Origin: Bacteroides sp. UBA1317
GTDB lineage: Bacteria > Bacteroidota > Bacteroidia > Bacteroidales > Bacteroidaceae
Length of the DNA stretch: 43,822 nucleotides
Direction of reading: 5' to 3'
Assembly: GCA_002307035.1 (NCBI GenBank)
Contig: DBTL01000030.1
Coordinates: 1-43,822, forward strand
This document shows positions 33,888 to 41,365 of the stretch, one piece after another. Made by a program: the position numbers and the translations under genes. The notes under the pieces are model-generated. The model had not been told where the DNA came from, ran no database searches, and saw only the letters and a list, made by a program, of their open reading frames with translations. Every line of letters begins with the position of its first letter. Position 1 is the first letter of the stretch.

Positions 33888-35378
33888 TTATAGTGTAACG
33901 CCTGTTTTGAAGATCGCTATTTCGCGGAATCCTTTCTTCTCGTTATTTACTAATTCGCCACTGGCTACTTTGACAATGTAATCAATGAAGCGTTCACAAG
34001 TTTTTTCCATCGGTTCGCTGTCTACAATGATCCCCGCATTAAAGTCAATCCATCCCGGTTTTCTTTGTGAAAGGCCGGTGTTGGTGGATATCTTCATTGT
34101 AGGTACATAAGTTCCGAATGGCGTACCACGTCCGGTAGTGAACAGCACCATGTGGCAACCGCAAGAGGCTAAGGCGGTAGAGGCTACCAAGTCATTGCCG
34201 GGTGCTGAAAGTAATGTAAGGCCTTTCACTTTGAGGCGTTCACCGTAAGGCAATACCCCTGATACATAGCTTTTTCCGCATTTTTGTGTGCAACCCAGTG
34301 CTTTTTCTTCCAGCGTAGAGATACCTCCCGCTTTGTTTCCCGGAGAAGGATTCTCACCTACCGGTTCGCCATGCGAAAGGAAGTATTCTTTAAAGTCATT
34401 AATGAGGTGTACTGTTTGATTGAATAAATCATTGTTTTCACAGCGATTCATTAAAATCGTCTCGGCACCAAACATTTCAGGAACTTCTGTCAACACGCTT
34501 GTTCCTCCTTGTGCAATAAGGAAGTCAGAGAACATACCCAATAAAGGATTTGCTGTGATACCTGAAAATCCGTCTGAACCACCACATTTCAGTCCTACAC
34601 GCAGTTCTGATAAAGGAACATCTACACGTCTGTCTGTAGATGCTTTGGCGTATAATTCACGCAGAAGTGTCATTCCTTCTTCGTATTCATCGCCCACTTT
34701 TTGTGTAACCAGGAATGAAACTCTATCCGTGTCATAATCACCAAGAAATTCGCGGAAAGCATCCGGTTGATTATTTTCACATCCTAGACCTACCACTAAC
34801 ACTGCACCTGCATTGGGGTGTAACACCATGTCGCGCAGAATCTTACGGGTGTTTTCGTGGTCGTCTCCTAATTGTGAACAGCCATAGTTGTGTGGGTAAG
34901 CCACGATAGCATCCACTCCTTTACCTTCCGTTTCACGACGCATACTTTCAGCAAGCTGAGCGATGATACCATTTACACAACCTACAGTAGGGATGATCCA
35001 TATCTCGTTACGAATACCAACATCACCATTCTTGCGACGATATCCTTTAAAAGTCAGGTCTTTTTTAGGGATGTCAAGAGATACTTGTGCAGGGTTATAG
35101 GTATAATCCAGTAATCCGGCAAGGTTCGTTTTTATGCTGTTTTCATTCATCCAGTCTCCTTGGCTCTTTGCTGTAATGGCATGTCCGATGGGATAACCGT
35201 ATTTAATAATGTCTTCTCCTTCTGCGAAATCTTTCAAGGCAAATTTATGTCCGGCTGGAATGTCTTCATGTAGGGTGACTTGCGTCCCGTTTATCGAGAG
35301 GTTTTCTCCTGCCGATAGGTTAACGATTGCCACAGCCACATTGTCGGCCGGATTAATCTGTAAGTACTTTGTTTCCAT
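33888..35378 (-). CDS. uxaA: Altronate dehydratase
   Basis: Converts D-altronate to 2-keto-3-deoxygluconate (KDG) in galacturonate breakdown; a metal-dependent UxaA/GarD family enzyme. The N-terminal SAF domain (about 1-95: INPADNVAVAIVNLSAG, GHAITAK) is joined to the large C-terminal domain with PHNYGCSQLGDDHENT, LGCENNQ, CGGSDGFSGITANP and TTGRGTPFG. At 496 residues it has the usual length. It lies 29 bp after the LacI-type regulator in the same operon and opposite kdgK-eda, which use its product. No UxaB or UxaC is next to it. Confidence 0.93.
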   Translation of the reverse strand: METKYLQINPADNVAVAIVNLSAGENLSINGTQVTLHEDIPAGHKFALKDFAEGEDIIKYGYPIGHAITAKSQGDWMNENSIKTNLAGLLDYTYNPAQVSLDIPKKDLTFKGYRRKNGDVGIRNEIWIIPTVGCVNGIIAQLAESMRRETEGKGVDAIVAYPHNYGCSQLGDDHENTRKILRDMVLHPNAGAVLVVGLGCENNQPDAFREFLGDYDTDRVSFLVTQKVGDEYEEGMTLLRELYAKASTDRRVDVPLSELRVGLKCGGSDGFSGITANPLLGMFSDFLIAQGGTSVLTEVPEMFGAETILMNRCENNDLFNQTVHLINDFKEYFLSHGEPVGENPSPGNKAGGISTLEEKALGCTQKCGKSYVSGVLPYGERLKVKGLTLLSAPGNDLVASTALASCGCHMVLFTTGRGTPFGTYVPTMKISTNTGLSQRKPGWIDFNAGIIVDSEPMEKTCERFIDYIVKVASGELVNNEKKGFREIAIFKTGVTL

Positions 35379-35407
35379 TCTATTTTTCGTTTTTTTAAAT
35401 TGTTTTT

Positions 35408-36475
35408 TTATCTGGGTAATTTCAAGTAGAAATCGATGGTCTCTACCGTTAAAAGATCAATTGGCATGTAATTAACGCAAGGCACTTCTTTTTTAAAGAT
35501 AAGATGGTCACATAATGCTTTAATTCCGTTTAATCCTTGTAGTTCAGGCTGCTGGGCTATGAGGAATGCAATGCTATTTTGTTTTAAACACGATACATTC
35601 CGTTCCAATAAGTCGTAGCCTACTAAATTAAACGAGGTCTTTCTGCTTTGTAGATACTCACCTATGATATAAGCTTTTGAGTTAAAGGTGATGCCATTGT
35701 GTACTGTGGGATGTTTCTGGAAAAAATCATCGAGCATGGTGTTGTCTGCATCTGGCTTATTTGCATGTAAGTTAAGCTCAAGGATGTTGCATGTAGGATG
35801 GTGTTCCTTCATGTATTGTATAAATCCTACCTCACGATTCTCTTGTTGATTAGACCCCACTATACCTTCATTTATCTTGCGGAAAATAACAATTTCCTTC
35901 TCATTGCCAGCTAGCAACATCAGTATGCGTGCAGCAAAATATCCGCTTTGATGGGAATGTTGTCCGAAGAATGCCAAAGGAGGTATTTCTTTTATATACG
36001 AATCTATGTATATATAAGGTATATTGTGTTCTGTGAGCGCATCTGTGAGCTCTTTAGTGTATTGTGGCGCAGTAGGAGCAAGCAAAACTCCGTCCGGTTG
36101 TGCTTCGAGAATGGCTTTGCCGGCATCTACAAATGAATGATAATTATAAGGATCATAGTAGAACATGTGTGCCGAGGTGTTGAAATCTGAATAATTGGCT
36201 AAAGCCTCACTTATTCCTGTTTCTACAGCTGTCCAATATTCACCTTTGAGGTGTTGAGGCAACAGGCAACAAAAGACGTATTTTTTATTGGATGCAAGTG
36301 CGCTGGCATACATATTAGGTTGGTAATCTAATTGTTTCAGTATCTCTTCCACACGTTGGCGACTAATTTCTGACACACCGCTTCGACCATGTATAACACG
36401 GTCTACGGTACCAACCGACACGTCCGCTAGGCGAGCAATATCTTTAATTCTGATTCTATCCGGCAGCTTATTCAT
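35408..36475 (-). CDS. LacI-family transcriptional regulator of the KDG cluster
   Basis: A 355-residue regulator with an N-terminal LacI helix-turn-helix (IRIKDIARLADVSVGTVDRVIHGRSG, about 8-33), a hinge helix (VEEILKQLDYQPN) and a periplasmic-binding-protein-like sensor domain (about 60-345). The start at 36475 is preferred over an in-frame ATG at 36511, which only adds a polar tail overlapping the operator-like site at 36501-36512. It is the first gene of the lacI-uxaA unit and divergent from kdgK-eda. The effector is probably a hexuronate intermediate such as KDG or altronate; this is inferred from context. Confidence 0.9.
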   Translation of the reverse strand: MNKLPDRIRIKDIARLADVSVGTVDRVIHGRSGVSEISRQRVEEILKQLDYQPNMYASALASNKKYVFCCLLPQHLKGEYWTAVETGISEALANYSDFNTSAHMFYYDPYNYHSFVDAGKAILEAQPDGVLLAPTAPQYTKELTDALTEHNIPYIYIDSYIKEIPPLAFFGQHSHQSGYFAARILMLLAGNEKEIVIFRKINEGIVGSNQQENREVGFIQYMKEHHPTCNILELNLHANKPDADNTMLDDFFQKHPTVHNGITFNSKAYIIGEYLQSRKTSFNLVGYDLLERNVSCLKQNSIAFLIAQQPELQGLNGIKALCDHLIFKKEVPCVNYMPIDLLTVETIDFYLKLPR

Positions 36476-36500
36476 CTTAGATTGCTTATTATTTCGGCTT

Positions 36501-36512
36501 TGTGCTCGCACA
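36501..36512. promoter_or_regulatory. LacI-type operator-like palindrome (site 1)
   Basis: TGTGC-TC-GCACA, inside the longer CTTTGTGCTCGCACAC at 36498-36513, sits in the leader of the lacI-uxaA transcript. It is repeated with one change at 36583-36594. Confidence 0.65.
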
Positions 36513-36513
36513 C

Positions 36514-36531
36514 AATAATAATCTTATTATT
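36514..36531. repeat. AT-rich palindrome in the lacI/kdgK intergenic region
   Basis: AATAATAA and TTATTATT flank a TC dinucleotide. It lies between operator site 1 and the lacI promoter element and may be part of the control region or a leader hairpin. Confidence 0.4.
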
Positions 36532-36538
36532 TTCGACA

Positions 36539-36546
36539 CAAATATA
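36539..36546 (-). promoter_or_regulatory. Promoter -7 element (TATATTTG) for lacI-uxaA
   Basis: Minus-strand TATATTTG fits the consensus; transcription would start near 36532 and read through operator site 1 before the lacI ATG. Confidence 0.5.
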
Positions 36547-36554
36547 TAACAATT

Positions 36555-36584
36555 TTTGTAATTACGAAAATTATTGTATCTTTG
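36555..36584 (+). promoter_or_regulatory. Promoter (TTTG-N18-TATCTTTG) for kdgK-eda
   Basis: TTTG at 36555-36558 and TATCTTTG at 36577-36584. The second operator-like site begins on the last two bases of the -7 element and covers the predicted start, the usual place for repression. The leader to the kdgK ATG is about 135 nt. Confidence 0.72.
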
Positions 36585-36594
36585 TGCCCGCACA
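36583..36594. promoter_or_regulatory. LacI-type operator-like palindrome (site 2)
   Basis: TGTGC-CC-GCACA, inside CTTTGTGCCCGCACAC at 36580-36595; 15 of 16 bases match site 1, which is 82 bp away in the same orientation. It overlaps the kdgK start site. Confidence 0.68.
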
Positions 36595-36726
36595 CGGAGG
36601 TGATAAAAGAGGGTTTTATTGATGAGATTATATCTGTAAATCTCTCTGTTTATAGGTCTTCCGTACAGTAGGATGATAAATTGAAACTTAACGATATTAA
36701 TAACTTATTAGATTAAAAACAGAATT

Positions 36727-37770
36727 ATGGGAAAGAAAGTTGTTACTTTTGGGGAAATAATGCTTCGTTTGGCTACTCCGGGCTACCTTAGATTTTCACA
36801 AGCTAAAGAATTCACGGCTACATTTGGTGGTGGCGAAGCAAATGTTGCTGTGTCATTGGCCAACTATGGTTTAGATACAGAATTCGTAACTCGTCTTCCT
36901 AAAAATGACATAGCTCAATCTTGCATCATGGATCTTCGTTCACACAATGTGGGTACGAAAGAAATTATCTTTGGTGGCGACCGTGTAGGGATCTATTTCT
37001 TGGAAACAGGTGCTGTGGCTCGTGCTTCAAAGGTGGTCTATGACCGTGCAAACTCTTCTATCTCTACTATCGAACCGGAAATGGTGAACTGGAAAGAGGT
37101 TCTCAAAGACGCTCAATGGTTCCACTGGACCGGTATTACTCCTGCTTTGTCTCAAGGCGCAGCTGATGCTTGTTTGGAAGCAATCAAAGTTGCCAATGAA
37201 ATGGGTGTACCTGTTTCTTGTGACATAAACTTCCGCAAAAATCTTTGGAAATATGGTAAAACAGCTGATGAAGTAATGCCTGCATTGGTTGAAGGTTGCG
37301 ATGTAATTCTTGGTAATGAAGAAGATTGTGAAAAAGTCTTTGGTATCAAGCCCGAAGGTTTCGATGTAACTGCTACCAACGGAGAAGTTAACTCCGCTGA
37401 ATTCGAATCAGTATGTACTCAGATGATGACAAAATTCCCACGTTGCAAGAAGATGATTGTGACTCTTCGTGGTGCGATCAATGCGAACCATAATACTTGG
37501 GGGGGCGTTCTTTATTCAGAAGGTTCATTGAAAATCTCCAATAGATATGACATTACTCATATCGTAGACCGCGTAGGTGGTGGCGACTCATTCATGGGCG
37601 GACTTATCTATGGTTTGATCAGTTATCCGTCTGATGATCAGAAAGCATTGGAGTTTGCGGTTGCTGCTTCGTGCCTGAAACACACCGTCTATGGTGACTT
37701 TAACTTGGTTACTGTTGCTGAAGTAGAAAACTTGATGAAGGGTGACGGTTCAGGCCGTGTAAGCAGATAA
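36727..37770 (+). CDS. kdgK: 2-dehydro-3-deoxygluconokinase (PfkB family)
   Basis: Phosphorylates KDG to KDPG. A PfkB/ribokinase-type sugar kinase of 347 residues: N-terminal TFGEIMLRLATPGYLRF, the GGGEANVAVSLANYG substrate motif near 37-51, and the C-terminal signature with catalytic D287 in DRVGGGDSFMGG. KdgK identity is supported by the neighbours: eda follows at 33 bp and uxaA is divergent, so the three enzymes make a complete route from altronate to pyruvate and glyceraldehyde-3-phosphate. Regulated through the LacI-type sites upstream. Confidence 0.93.
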   Translation: MGKKVVTFGEIMLRLATPGYLRFSQAKEFTATFGGGEANVAVSLANYGLDTEFVTRLPKNDIAQSCIMDLRSHNVGTKEIIFGGDRVGIYFLETGAVARASKVVYDRANSSISTIEPEMVNWKEVLKDAQWFHWTGITPALSQGAADACLEAIKVANEMGVPVSCDINFRKNLWKYGKTADEVMPALVEGCDVILGNEEDCEKVFGIKPEGFDVTATNGEVNSAEFESVCTQMMTKFPRCKKMIVTLRGAINANHNTWGGVLYSEGSLKISNRYDITHIVDRVGGGDSFMGGLIYGLISYPSDDQKALEFAVAASCLKHTVYGDFNLVTVAEVENLMKGDGSGRVSR

Positions 37771-37803
37771 AGAATTACGTGATTATTTTAATTGAAGAAA
37801 GAA

Positions 37804-38475
37804 ATGGCAAGATTTAATAAAATACAAGTGCTCAATGCTATGGCAAGCACAGGGATGGTTCCCGTTTTCTATAACAAAGATGTAGAGGTTGCTAAGAATG
37901 TAGTAAAGGCATGCTATGATGGTGGTGTTCGTGCGTTCGAATTTACCAACCGTGGTGATTTCGCTCAGGATGTATTTGCTGAATTAGTGAAATGGGCTGC
38001 AAGAGAATGCCCAGAAATGATTATGGGTATTGGCTCAATTGTTGATCCGGCTACTGCAGCTATGTACATCCAATTAGGTGCTAACTTCATCGTTGGTCCG
38101 TTGTTCAATCCTGAGATTGCTAAGATTTGCAATCGTCGTTTGATTCCTTATACTCCGGGGTGTGGGTCGGTATCTGAGGTCGGTTTTGCTCAGGAAGTTG
38201 GGTGCGATCTATGCAAAGTATTTCCTGCCGGAAATGTAGGTGGACCTTCATTTGTAAAGAATGTAAAAGCTCCTATGCCATGGTCTATGTTGATGGTGAC
38301 AGGCGGTGTAGAACCAACTAAAGAAAACCTTACTGCATGGATCAAAGCGGGTGTTACCTGCGTAGGAATGGGTTCTAACCTTTTCCCAAGTGATGTGGTT
38401 GCTGCTCAAGACTGGGCTTGGATTGTTGCTAAGTGTAAAGAAGCTTTCGGATATATTGCCGAAGCTAGAAAATAA
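37804..38475 (+). CDS. eda: KDPG/KHG aldolase
   Basis: Class I aldolase splitting 2-keto-3-deoxy-6-phosphogluconate into pyruvate and glyceraldehyde-3-phosphate. The 223-residue form starts at the ATG of MARFNKIQVLNAM, which has a purine-rich stretch just before it; an in-frame TTG at 37792 is a less likely start. Motifs: GGVRAFEFTNRGD (catalytic Glu), GPLFNPEIAKICNRRLIPYTPGC and the Schiff-base lysine K138 in CKVFPAG. It is the second gene of kdgK-eda and is followed by a long hairpin terminator. Confidence 0.95.
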   Translation: MARFNKIQVLNAMASTGMVPVFYNKDVEVAKNVVKACYDGGVRAFEFTNRGDFAQDVFAELVKWAARECPEMIMGIGSIVDPATAAMYIQLGANFIVGPLFNPEIAKICNRRLIPYTPGCGSVSEVGFAQEVGCDLCKVFPAGNVGGPSFVKNVKAPMPWSMLMVTGGVEPTKENLTAWIKAGVTCVGMGSNLFPSDVVAAQDWAWIVAKCKEAFGYIAEARK

Positions 38476-38485
38476 AGATATTAAT

Positions 38486-38533
38486 TAGGCGACTCATTTA
38501 CTTCTTGAGTTTCTCAATGTAAATGGTCGCCTA
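38486..38533 (+). terminator. Long hairpin terminator after eda
   Basis: TAGGCGAC (38486-38493) pairs with GTCGCCTA (38526-38533), CATTTAC with GTAAATG, and an inner TTGAG-TTT-CTCAA stem continues it. The hairpin begins 10 bp after the eda stop. Confidence 0.82.
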
Positions 38534-38618
38534 GTCAATAGAGTATGTCTCTAAAAGGGTTAGTTAGTTATATCTGAGGCATATTCTCTCATTTTGTTTA
38601 AAGGTGTTTAAGGGGACA

Positions 38619-38669
38619 GCCATCGGAATGATCTTTGTTAGTGAATCATTTCGGTGGCTTGTTTTTTTT
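38619..38669 (+). terminator. Second plus-strand intrinsic terminator
   Basis: GCCATCGGAATGAT (38619-38632) pairs with ATCATTTCGGTGGC (38645-38658) including two G-U pairs in the plus-strand RNA, followed closely by eight T at 38662-38669. The G-U pairs and T-run make it a plus-strand terminator, although it lies more than 140 bp beyond eda, after another hairpin. Confidence 0.75.
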
Positions 38670-39186
38670 ATTTATTTGTCATCTTCTTCAAACGGGTAGA
38701 ACTAAATGATTGTCTATGAAAGAGGAATATCGGTATGGCAACGCCCACGACCAAAGCAAATAAAACAAAAATAGTTGTTATTCCATTTCTGAAAAACTGC
38801 TCGATATACTGAAAAGAAGCTGTTTGATCTTTGCTTTGCAAGAATTTTGTAAGAAACAAAATACTTTTATAGGCAAACATTCCCGGAATCATAGGGAGTA
38901 AAGCCGGAAAAGAAAAAACTTCTGCCGGACAATGAACATATTTAGCAAAGGGTATGGATAGCAGCCCTATGGTTATGGCTGCAAAGAAAGAAGCTGTGGC
39001 AATATCTACGTTGAATAAATCGGAATGCAAAAGATAATAGCGAAGTCCGTGACCTACGGCAGCTAAGAATGCAGCAATTGCCAGTGCTTTCCGAGGTGGA
39101 TTTGAAATGATGGCAAATCCGATAGCTGCCACAGCAGCAAACAATCCATCATAAATGATGGCCTGAACAAATTCGTAATCTATCAT
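38668..39186 (-). CDS. Threonine/serine exporter subunit, ThrE C-terminal type (YjjB-like)
   Basis: A 172-residue membrane protein with about five hydrophobic segments, of the ThrE_2 (DUF3815) family. It corresponds to the C-terminal half of Corynebacterium ThrE and to E. coli YjjB. The PALLPMIPGMFAYKSI segment is characteristic. It overlaps the preceding gene by 4 bp, so the two halves of the transporter are made together. The substrate in Bacteroidota is not certain: Thr/Ser in ThrE, dicarboxylates (succinate) reported for YjjPB. Confidence 0.85.
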   Translation of the reverse strand: MIDYEFVQAIIYDGLFAAVAAIGFAIISNPPRKALAIAAFLAAVGHGLRYYLLHSDLFNVDIATASFFAAITIGLLSIPFAKYVHCPAEVFSFPALLPMIPGMFAYKSILFLTKFLQSKDQTASFQYIEQFFRNGITTIFVLFALVVGVAIPIFLFHRQSFSSTRLKKMTNK

Positions 39187-39956
39187 AAAGTACTAATTCC
39201 TGTTATTAAAAGTGTGATCGAAAGTCCTATCGCTATACATATTATAAGTAGGCAGGCATTGATTAAACGAGAGGTTCCGGCTAATACGTGTCCGTCAATA
39301 ACATCCATAATGGAGTTAATAAGAGGTACTCCCGGGATAAGATATAGAACGCTGGTACCCAATGCCATGTCTGGCGTATTTCCCCAATGAAACAGATAAC
39401 CCGTGCTTCCGATAAGCGATGCTATAAATGAGGATATGATGAATATGGCTAAATGATTCCAATGGCTTTCCATGAGAAGTTGGCGGATAAAGAAGCCTGC
39501 CAATGTGGCAACAAACACAATTCCCATTGATGTAGGATCTCCTTGGAATAATCGACAGAATGAAGCATTGGCGCAAGCCACTAGAAACAATACCAGCCAT
39601 TTGCTTTCGCGAGGCTTGTTAACGATCGCGTGATATCTTCTCTTTAATTCCTCCAAAGGAATATGCTCGTCATAAGCTTCCCAACTGAGTGTACTTAATT
39701 TAGAGTTAGTAGCAAAATTCAAACCTAGAGGTTTTATCTTATTTACAGTACTATAAGAATGAGAGTTATCAGCGTCTCTCAACGTCATGATAATGGTCTT
39801 TTGAAAGATAGTCATATCCACATAGAAACCATAAGATTCGGCAATGCGCGATGTATTACGTACAATGCGTGATGTTTGCACACCTACTGCCATTAGACTG
39901 GTAGAATAATCGGACAGGAATTTAGATAATTCCTTAAGTTCTTGATGAATATCCAT
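39183..39956 (-). CDS. Threonine/serine exporter subunit, ThrE N-terminal type (YjjP-like)
   Basis: A 257-residue ThrE_1 (DUF1212) protein: a cytoplasmic N-terminal domain of about 115 residues (TSRIVRNTSRIAESYG, the typical start, and LSTLSWEAYDEHIPLEEL) followed by about five membrane segments, with the LIPGVPLINSIMDVIDGH motif of this family. It pairs with the next gene, the C-terminal half, overlapping by 4 bp. Promoter candidates lie at 39987-39994 and 40042-40074. Confidence 0.87.
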   Translation of the reverse strand: MDIHQELKELSKFLSDYSTSLMAVGVQTSRIVRNTSRIAESYGFYVDMTIFQKTIIMTLRDADNSHSYSTVNKIKPLGLNFATNSKLSTLSWEAYDEHIPLEELKRRYHAIVNKPRESKWLVLFLVACANASFCRLFQGDPTSMGIVFVATLAGFFIRQLLMESHWNHLAIFIISSFIASLIGSTGYLFHWGNTPDMALGTSVLYLIPGVPLINSIMDVIDGHVLAGTSRLINACLLIICIAIGLSITLLITGISTL

Positions 39957-39986
39957 AAATTTGGGGTAAAATCTCTATTTTTGCCG

Positions 39987-39994
39987 CAAAGGTA
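39987..39994 (-). promoter_or_regulatory. Proximal promoter -7 element (TACCTTTG) for the ThrE-type genes
   Basis: Minus-strand TACCTTTG matches the consensus and would give a 24-nt leader; no -33 TTTG seen. Confidence 0.45.
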
Positions 39995-40030
39995 TAAAAA
40001 AAACAGCAGTAATATACATCGTTGTAGGTA

Positions 40031-40061
40031 TTTGATTAATGCAAAGATAAACTTATCTTTG
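40031..40061 (+). promoter_or_regulatory. Promoter (TTTG-N19-TATCTTTG) for the CDF gene
   Basis: TTTG at 40031-40034 and TATCTTTG at 40054-40061, 19 bp apart. The start would be near 40068 and the ATG is at 40086, which supports the short protein. Its -7 box forms half of a 9-bp inverted repeat (CAAAGATAA 40042-40050 / TTATCTTTG 40053-40061). Confidence 0.75.
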
Positions 40062-40074
40062 TGCGGTCAACAAA
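40042..40074 (-). promoter_or_regulatory. Interlocked divergent promoter (TTTG-N21-TATCTTTG)
   Basis: On the minus strand TTTG at 40071-40074 and TATCTTTG at 40042-40049. It overlaps the plus-strand CDF promoter completely, so RNA polymerase could use only one direction at a time. It would give the ThrE-type transcript a leader of about 80 nt. Confidence 0.5.
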
Positions 40075-40085
40075 ATTCAAATAGG

Positions 40086-41018
40086 ATGGAACATTCAAAA
40101 CACCACCAGCACGATCATCATCATGTGCTCGAAATTACGGGATTGAATAAATCCTTTATTATTGGTATCGGATTAAATATTCTATTTGTCATTACGGAAT
40201 TTGGCGTTGGTTTCTATTATAATTCATTAGGACTAATATCAGACGCCGGGCACAATTTGGGTGATGTGGCCAGTCTTATTCTAGCGATGTTGGCTTTTCG
40301 TCTGGCTCGAATGTCTGCAACTTCTAAGTACACCTATGGCTATAAGAAAAGTACGATATTAGTCTCTCTGCTCAATGCCATCATTTTATTAATAGCTGTG
40401 GGTATTATCTTTGCCGAAAGTATAAAGAAACTATTCCATCCTTTTCCTGTGGAAGGAGATGCTATAGCTTGGACTGCAGGGGTAGGGGTTTTAGTGAATG
40501 GGCTTACGGCTTGGTTGTTTATGAAAGATAAGGAGAAAGACTTAAATGTGAAAGGAGCTTATTTACACATGGCTGCTGATGCATTGGTATCTGTAGGTGT
40601 GGTCATCTCGGGTATTGTTATCTCCTATACGGGTTGGTCGGTGATTGACCCTATTCTTGGTCTCCTTATTGCTTGTGTTATTATTTATTCTACATGGGGA
40701 CTTTTGCATGATAGTATTCGTCTCTCTCTTGATGGTGTGCCCATTGGAACGGACAGTAAGCAGATAGAAACTCTTATTCTTTCTGTACCCGAAGTAGTCG
40801 ATTGCCATCATTTGCATATTTGGGCAATTAGCACTACCGAAACGGCTTTGACGGCACATATTGTTATTTGTGATTTATTTCAACTTGAGAAAGTAAAACG
40901 AGAGGTGAAGCGTGCTCTACTTAGAGTTGGGATTCAGCATGCTACGCTTGAATTTGAACATAACAGTGATTGTTGTTGTGGTGAAACGCGTTGCCAACAC
41001 TCTGCTCATTTAGATTAG
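40086..41018 (+). CDS. Cation diffusion facilitator (zinc-type exporter)
   Basis: A CDF transporter of 310 residues that exports Zn2+ or a similar divalent ion in exchange for protons. The start at 40086 (MEHSKHHQHDHHH) is chosen because it follows the promoter and begins with the His-rich metal-binding tail usual in this family; upstream in-frame ATGs overlap the divergent gene. Six membrane segments are visible, with metal-site residues in ISDAGHNLGD (TM2) and HMAADALVSVG (TM5), and a cytoplasmic C-terminal domain (about 205-290, HHLHIWAI). It ends in a Cys-rich tail (D-C-C-C-G-E-T-R-C), possibly an additional metal-binding element. Confidence 0.92.
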   Translation: MEHSKHHQHDHHHVLEITGLNKSFIIGIGLNILFVITEFGVGFYYNSLGLISDAGHNLGDVASLILAMLAFRLARMSATSKYTYGYKKSTILVSLLNAIILLIAVGIIFAESIKKLFHPFPVEGDAIAWTAGVGVLVNGLTAWLFMKDKEKDLNVKGAYLHMAADALVSVGVVISGIVISYTGWSVIDPILGLLIACVIIYSTWGLLHDSIRLSLDGVPIGTDSKQIETLILSVPEVVDCHHLHIWAISTTETALTAHIVICDLFQLEKVKREVKRALLRVGIQHATLEFEHNSDCCCGETRCQHSAHLD

Positions 41019-41105
41019 ACTTCGGATATCAACAAATTAGTTTCACTTTTTTTAAAAAGGTGTGTTAATTAGTTGTGAATCGTATTAATTATTCAGACCT
41101 TTCAT

Positions 41106-41113
41106 TATATTTG
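41106..41113 (+). promoter_or_regulatory. Promoter -7 element (TATATTTG) for the riboswitch transcript
   Basis: TATATTTGC matches TAnnTTTG; the start near 41120 coincides with the 5' edge of the cobalamin riboswitch. Confidence 0.6.
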
Positions 41114-41119
41114 CAACCA

Positions 41120-41297
41120 AGAATGGTTTATCACAACTTTTCAGTTGTGATAATTAAAAGGGAATCGGGTGTAAATCCCGAACAGTCCCGCTGCTGTAAA
41201 GCTCCATCACAAACATTTCGATGAGATACTCTTTTAACCACTGGCTTTGGCCGGGAAGGTATTCGAAATGGAAGCTAAGTCAGAAGACCTGCCATCT
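41120..41297 (+). ncRNA. Cobalamin (B12) riboswitch
   Basis: The leader contains the B12-box features in order: an 11-bp P2-type hairpin (TTATCACAACT / AGTTGTGATAA, 41128-41153), GGGAATCGGGTG with AAATCCCGAACAGTCCCGC (about 41160-41190), GCTGTAAAGC, CCACTGG, GGGAAGG (41252-41260) and AAGTCAGAAGACCTGCC (41277-41293). ATGG near 41123 can pair with CCAT near 41292 to close P1. It precedes the MetE-like gene by about 70 nt, so B12 should lower that gene's expression. The exact ends are approximate. Confidence 0.93.
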
Positions 41298-41365
41298 TTT
41301 TATGTCTTTATTCCTCGTGGGTTGGGAATGATGTGCAAAATCAAATCATCTAAATTAGTATTTGT

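Noticed and set aside
39942..40085. Longer CDF protein with about 48 additional N-terminal residues
   Set aside because: It would start inside the divergent ThrE-type gene and upstream of the CDF promoter; the additional residues look random.
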